A stretch of DNA of 64,000 bases, taken from positions 21,014 through 85,013 of the forward strand of contig NZ_JANJZT010000019.1 in assembly GCF_024622975.1 (NCBI RefSeq). Reading direction: 5' to 3'. Below the pieces are notes generated by a model that saw nothing but the letters and a program-made list of their open reading frames with translations, did not search any database and was not told the origin of the DNA. The position numbers and the translations under genes were made by a program. The stretch is from Blautia caecimuris (lineage in GTDB: Bacteria; Bacillota; Clostridia; Lachnospirales; Lachnospiraceae). Below, one piece after another: positions 60,995 through 64,000 of this stretch (its first letter is position 1; every line of letters starts with the position of its first letter).

Positions 60995-61705
60995 TTACAT
61001 TTGTTTTTTCAGCTTTCGGAAATCTCTGAGAGCATTCCAGCCGATTTTTATAATTTTTTTTATGTTAATAGAATTTACGCCTCCCTGTCTGGGTTTAAAA
61101 GAAATTTCCCGGAAGCATAATTTTTCATGATAGTAGGCAAAATATGTAGTCATCATAATGTTGGGGAGATTATAATTTTTGGGAAGCTTTTTTATATATT
61201 TCTTAACCAGTCCGGATTTCATAAGCCGAAAGGGGGCGTTTGCATCAGGGACTTTTACTCCAAAAATAATCCGAAGCAGTAAACAGACAGTGTTTTCCAC
61301 AAATTTACGGGCTTTTCCATCGCCCCTGATTGTTCGTTTGCCGATTACTGCATCGTAATCTTTTCTCAGATTCCAGAATTCTTCAAATTCACCGGGGTCC
61401 GTCTGCCCATCCGCATCAGTCTGAAAAACATAGTCAGCGCCCATTTCCACAGCATAGTTATATCCGTAAAGAACCGAAGAACCGTGTCCTCCGTTTTTCT
61501 TTGTCAGAGGTTTCAGAAGGGGCATGGATTCTGAAAGTCTGCACAGAATCTTCCAGGTGTCGTCAGTGCTTCCGTCGTTGACAACAACCATTTTTGAGGC
61601 TCCGCCGCCGTTGTGTTTTTCAATAATGGGATACCATTGCTGAATGGTTTTTTGAATGTTGGCCTCTTCGTTGTAGGCGGGAATTACAATATATAATTTA
61701 TCCAT
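60995..61705 (-). CDS. Family 2 glycosyltransferase, DPM1-like
   Basis: A 236-residue glycosyltransferase. It has LYIVIPAYNEEANIQKTIQQ, VVNDGSTDDTWKIL, the DxD motif TDADGQTDP (Asp97, Asp99) and ANAPFRLMKSG. It resembles dolichol/undecaprenyl-phosphate sugar transferases, which charge the lipid carrier with one sugar. Unlike CsbB or GtrB it has no C-terminal membrane segments. The ATG at 61705 has AAAGGAGA 9 bases upstream. It may share a transcript with the membrane protein gene upstream (142 bases away) and supply sugar for it or for YfhO. Confidence 0.9.
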   Translation of the reverse strand: MDKLYIVIPAYNEEANIQKTIQQWYPIIEKHNGGGASKMVVVNDGSTDDTWKILCRLSESMPLLKPLTKKNGGHGSSVLYGYNYAVEMGADYVFQTDADGQTDPGEFEEFWNLRKDYDAVIGKRTIRGDGKARKFVENTVCLLLRIIFGVKVPDANAPFRLMKSGLVKKYIKKLPKNYNLPNIMMTTYFAYYHEKLCFREISFKPRQGGVNSINIKKIIKIGWNALRDFRKLKKQM

Positions 61706-61847
61706 AAATAGATGTCTCCTTTGATAGTTTTAGGTATGGTTCTGTAAATGAGAAAATTTGAAAAAGTATACAAAATTCTCACGGATCTGTCTTTATAAGA
61801 TTCACATATAGAGCTTAAATTTCTTTTATGTTCGTATATCATGGATC

Positions 61848-63428
61848 CTATTGTGCAGAATTCGATGCTTGTTCATTTATAGCAAAGTTCTGTTTTATAT
61901 ACATTTGAATATGATTTTGTTCATATATCATTTGGTAATGATCTGACAGATATTGAAGAATTTCCCGGTTTTTTATTCCGTAGGGGAAAATCTGCTTTTT
62001 TTCAGCATTCTGGTAAGAAAGAATGATGATATCGTTTTTGCCGCTCAGTATAGATTGCACCTGTGCGTTGACTGCGTCCGGAAAGGTCTGGTAGCTGATA
62101 GCAGGGATGTAAAAAAACTTATCTTCCGGAATTACATTAAATTTATTATAAAACATAGATTTGTTATTAACTGTAAGTACTGTTTTTCTGTCAGAATAAT
62201 ATTTATGATAAATGTCTGCCATGTTGTCTGCAGTCTGCGAAATCTTTGGTATGTTTGTCAGAGAAAAAAGCTTTACAGGCATCTGGAGGTTGACACAGCC
62301 TGTAAAAGTAAAAAGTCCTGCGATGAGAAGCTTCCTGTGACAAAACAGTTTCTCTGAAAATAAAGCGGCCTTTTCCGTTAAAAATAAGACGGCGGGCAGA
62401 AAAAAAGGAATCAGATATTCATAGTAATGCCCGTAGTTTCTGCCGGACAGAGAAACAGAAAATACAGAGAGCAGCAGGGATACAGCATACATTGCCCGGA
62501 AGCTTCGTGAAAACTGTGCGGATCTTATTACAATGATCAGAGAGATAAGACATCCAAGAAGCATACAGAAACCTCTGATATTTGTAAAAAGCTGAAAAAA
62601 ATTTTCGACAGAAGAACCGTTTGAGGAATACTGCAGATTAAAAAACAAAGACTGCTGTATCATTGGCTTCAGACTGTGGGTATTCAGGCAATAAATAATG
62701 ACTGGCAGAATTCCTGTACATACTCCGAGACTTCCGGAAACTGCATTCAGAAGAATGGATTTATACTTTTTATAAAAAATCAGTCTTAGAAGGAGGACAA
62801 TGGCAATTCCTCCCCACATTGCAGCCATATTAAGCCGAAGACTCAGAGCAATTCCGGCACATATTCCATGAAAAAACATGAAAAGCGGAGGATGATCAAT
62901 AATCTTTCTTTTATAGTATTTGATAATAAGAAAAACAGACAGAAACTGAAAAGTCAGTCCATAGGTCTCAACGAAATTCCCTCCCTGGTAGGTGAAAAAA
63001 TTAAGTATAAGTAAAAGCATGAGGCCCACAGAAAGGCTTTTGCATATTTCGGAAACCCGGTTTCCTGAAATTAAGTCTGTAATTTTAAATAAAAGAATTA
63101 CATTGATGATCATAAATGCGCATTCAATAATAAAAAGCCCAATCGTTGTTTTGGAACTGAGACAGGCTCCGAGATAATTAAAGAAATAGACATACCATCC
63201 TTTGTGATCAAAGAGATCACGATATGGGACTTTACCTGACAGCATACTGCGCCCTATTGTAAAAAAGACGGAGCTGTCTGTGCCCATGCTGTTGACAACA
63301 GGAGAAGAGCCTGCGCTGAAAAGCATAATACATATGGTATAAAGTGCTCCAAGCAGGTAACGAGAGGAACGTCTGAAAATCAAAGTTCTTTTTAGGAAAA
63401 TGGAATCAGTTGCATAAGAGCTTTTCAT
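61848..63428 (-). CDS. Polytopic membrane protein, GT-C/GT39-like
   Basis: A 526-residue protein with about ten to twelve hydrophobic segments. The start ATG at 63428 follows CGGAGG by 6 bases; the longer frame lacks a site. The first extracytoplasmic loop reads MGTDSSVFFTIGRSMLSGKV, then PYRDLFDHKGWYVYFFN, which has the acidic residues and layout of GT-C glycosyltransferases using lipid-linked sugars (ArnT/PMT-like). The C-terminal part has NVIPEDKFFYIPAISYQTFP and is soluble. I infer sugar transfer to a surface polymer or protein; no specific family name is certain. It is AT-rich. Confidence 0.75.
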   Translation of the reverse strand: MKSSYATDSIFLKRTLIFRRSSRYLLGALYTICIMLFSAGSSPVVNSMGTDSSVFFTIGRSMLSGKVPYRDLFDHKGWYVYFFNYLGACLSSKTTIGLFIIECAFMIINVILLFKITDLISGNRVSEICKSLSVGLMLLLILNFFTYQGGNFVETYGLTFQFLSVFLIIKYYKRKIIDHPPLFMFFHGICAGIALSLRLNMAAMWGGIAIVLLLRLIFYKKYKSILLNAVSGSLGVCTGILPVIIYCLNTHSLKPMIQQSLFFNLQYSSNGSSVENFFQLFTNIRGFCMLLGCLISLIIVIRSAQFSRSFRAMYAVSLLLSVFSVSLSGRNYGHYYEYLIPFFLPAVLFLTEKAALFSEKLFCHRKLLIAGLFTFTGCVNLQMPVKLFSLTNIPKISQTADNMADIYHKYYSDRKTVLTVNNKSMFYNKFNVIPEDKFFYIPAISYQTFPDAVNAQVQSILSGKNDIIILSYQNAEKKQIFPYGIKNREILQYLSDHYQMIYEQNHIQMYIKQNFAINEQASNSAQ

Positions 63429-63653
63429 GGGAAACCTCCGAATAAATAATATAGCAGAAACAAAATATAACAGGAAAACGTGGGTGTGGAAGCAGTAAAT
63501 AAGGTTTCTGCATGGATATATTTTATCACAGGAAAGGAGAAAAGTAGAGAGGTAAGTATGGTAATCATGGAAAAAGAATAGAAAAGTAAAGTGTGGAATA
63601 GGATCTCTGAACAAAATAATACAAAATAATTTGAATTTTTTATAAAAAACAGG
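63429..63653. other. Upstream region of the GT-C-like gene
   Basis: No gene is visible. On the minus strand the sequence is AT-rich and carries two extended -10-like elements (TG-N-TATATT) close before the ribosome binding site of the gene starting at 63428; neither has a good -35. Confidence 0.3.
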
Positions 63654-63682
63654 TTGACAATATGAAATACCTTCTGTATAAT
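63654..63682 (+). promoter_or_regulatory. Consensus promoter of tRNA-Ser
   Basis: A perfect TTGACA (63654-63659) and perfect TATAAT (63677-63682) with exactly 17 bases between them, about 60 bases before the tRNA. It is the strongest-looking promoter in the window. Confidence 0.85.
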
Positions 63683-63744
63683 TAACAATGCATTTCAGAT
63701 ATAAATGCCTTCAAATTGCATAAGAAATTATGAGTTCGGAGTCT

Positions 63745-63832
63745 GGAGAAGTACTCAAGAGGCCGAAGAGGTGCCCCTGCTAAGGGTATAGGTCGGGTAA
63801 CCGGCGCGAGGGTTCAAATCCCTCCTTCTCCG
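63745..63832 (+). tRNA. tRNA-Ser (anticodon GCT)
   Basis: An 88-base class II tRNA. The acceptor stem is GGAGAAG (63745-63751) with CTTCTCC (63825-63831), discriminator G at 63832. The anticodon stem TGCCC/GGGTA encloses loop CTGCTAA with anticodon GCT at 63779-63781, reading AGC and AGU. A long variable arm and the T loop TTCAAAT are present. The 3' CCA is not encoded and must be added by the CCA enzyme. Confidence 0.95.
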
Positions 63833-63880
63833 TTTTGTTTTTTGAAGAAATAAAAAACTTCAAAAAATTAAAAAAACTTG

Positions 63881-63909
63881 TTGACAACCGCTTGAAGATG
63901 TGGTAAAGT
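63881..63909 (+). promoter_or_regulatory. Strong promoter at window end, probably for stable RNA
   Basis: TTGACA (63881-63886) and TAAAGT (63904-63909) with a 17-base spacer lie behind the tRNA. A second perfect TTGACA at 63984-63989 is cut off before its -10 by the window edge. Tandem strong promoters after a tRNA are typical of rRNA operons, so an rRNA or tRNA operon probably starts just past 64000. Confidence 0.65.
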
Positions 63910-64000
63910 AAACAAGCTGTCAGCGAGAGAGCGAATTACTTAAAAGAACATCGAAAAAGTTTGAAAAAACTTGAAAAAAGTTCTTGACAAACAAAAAAAG

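Noticed and set aside
63745..63832. tRNA-Ser as an integration site of a mobile element
   Set aside because: No integrase, direct repeat of the tRNA 3' end or mobile genes are seen within the window.

Overview
The window is chromosomal DNA of a moderately low-GC Gram-positive bacterium of the Clostridia. Protein content and wording (GldG/DUF4340 ABC system, CBS-type pyrophosphatase, RicT operon, S-box riboswitch, a GyrA sequence of Clostridia type) point to the Lachnospiraceae, something like Blautia or Dorea; the genus is an inference. The window spans the replication origin near 13.8-15.8 kb. Genes left of it run on the minus strand and genes right of it on the plus strand, so nearly all are co-directional with replication. 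No phage, insertion sequence, integrase or CRISPR array is visible. Layout, left arm (minus strand, away from oriC): rpmH-rnpA-yidD-yidC-jag-mnmE-mnmG-rsmG, the classical origin-proximal cluster, driven by a near-consensus promoter upstream of rpmH. It is followed not by parAB but by a four-gene ABC exporter-like operon (ATPase, ABC-2 permease, GldG-like protein, DUF4340 protein). A lone alpha/beta hydrolase converges on it from the window edge. Right arm: dnaA, dnaN, an S4-domain protein (yaaA) and recF; a large TPR / acidic-repeat / AAA-like protein of unknown role; rsmA; a small secreted protein; an S1-domain protein behind an unrecognised structured leader; a CBS-DRTGG-DHH pyrophosphatase; a flavin reductase; aroK; murA; metK under a SAM-I riboswitch; and a two-component system. 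From 32.5 to 44.7 kb lies one long catabolic operon: a family-5 binding protein, an attenuator, two permeases, two ATPases, a GH29 alpha-L-fucosidase, a DeoR-type regulator, CutC, an 831-residue transglutaminase-like protein and NagB. It looks like import and cytoplasmic breakdown of fucosylated amino-sugar glycans or glycopeptides. From 44.7 to 50.7 kb lies the holB operon (Orn/Lys/Arg decarboxylase, guanylate-kinase-like protein, holB, ricT, trmN6-like, rsmI), in the order seen near the B. subtilis origin. An Rpn-type PD-(D/E)XK nuclease and a candidate structured RNA precede gyrB-gyrA, which here sit about 34 kb from recF. The end of the window (56.7-63.4 kb) holds a small membrane protein, PlsC, a YfhO-type membrane protein split by a one-base deletion in a T run, a DPM1-like glycosyltransferase and a large polytopic GT-C-like membrane protein; this resembles a surface-polymer glycosylation module. 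A tRNA-Ser(GCT) behind a perfect consensus promoter and tandem strong promoters at the window edge suggest that an rRNA or tRNA operon begins just beyond base 64000. The most unusual items are the TPR/acidic-repeat/AAA protein next to recF, the structured leader of the S1 gene, the three-way-junction RNA candidate upstream of gyrB, the binding protein without a lipobox, and the double transglutaminase-fold protein in the fucosidase operon.
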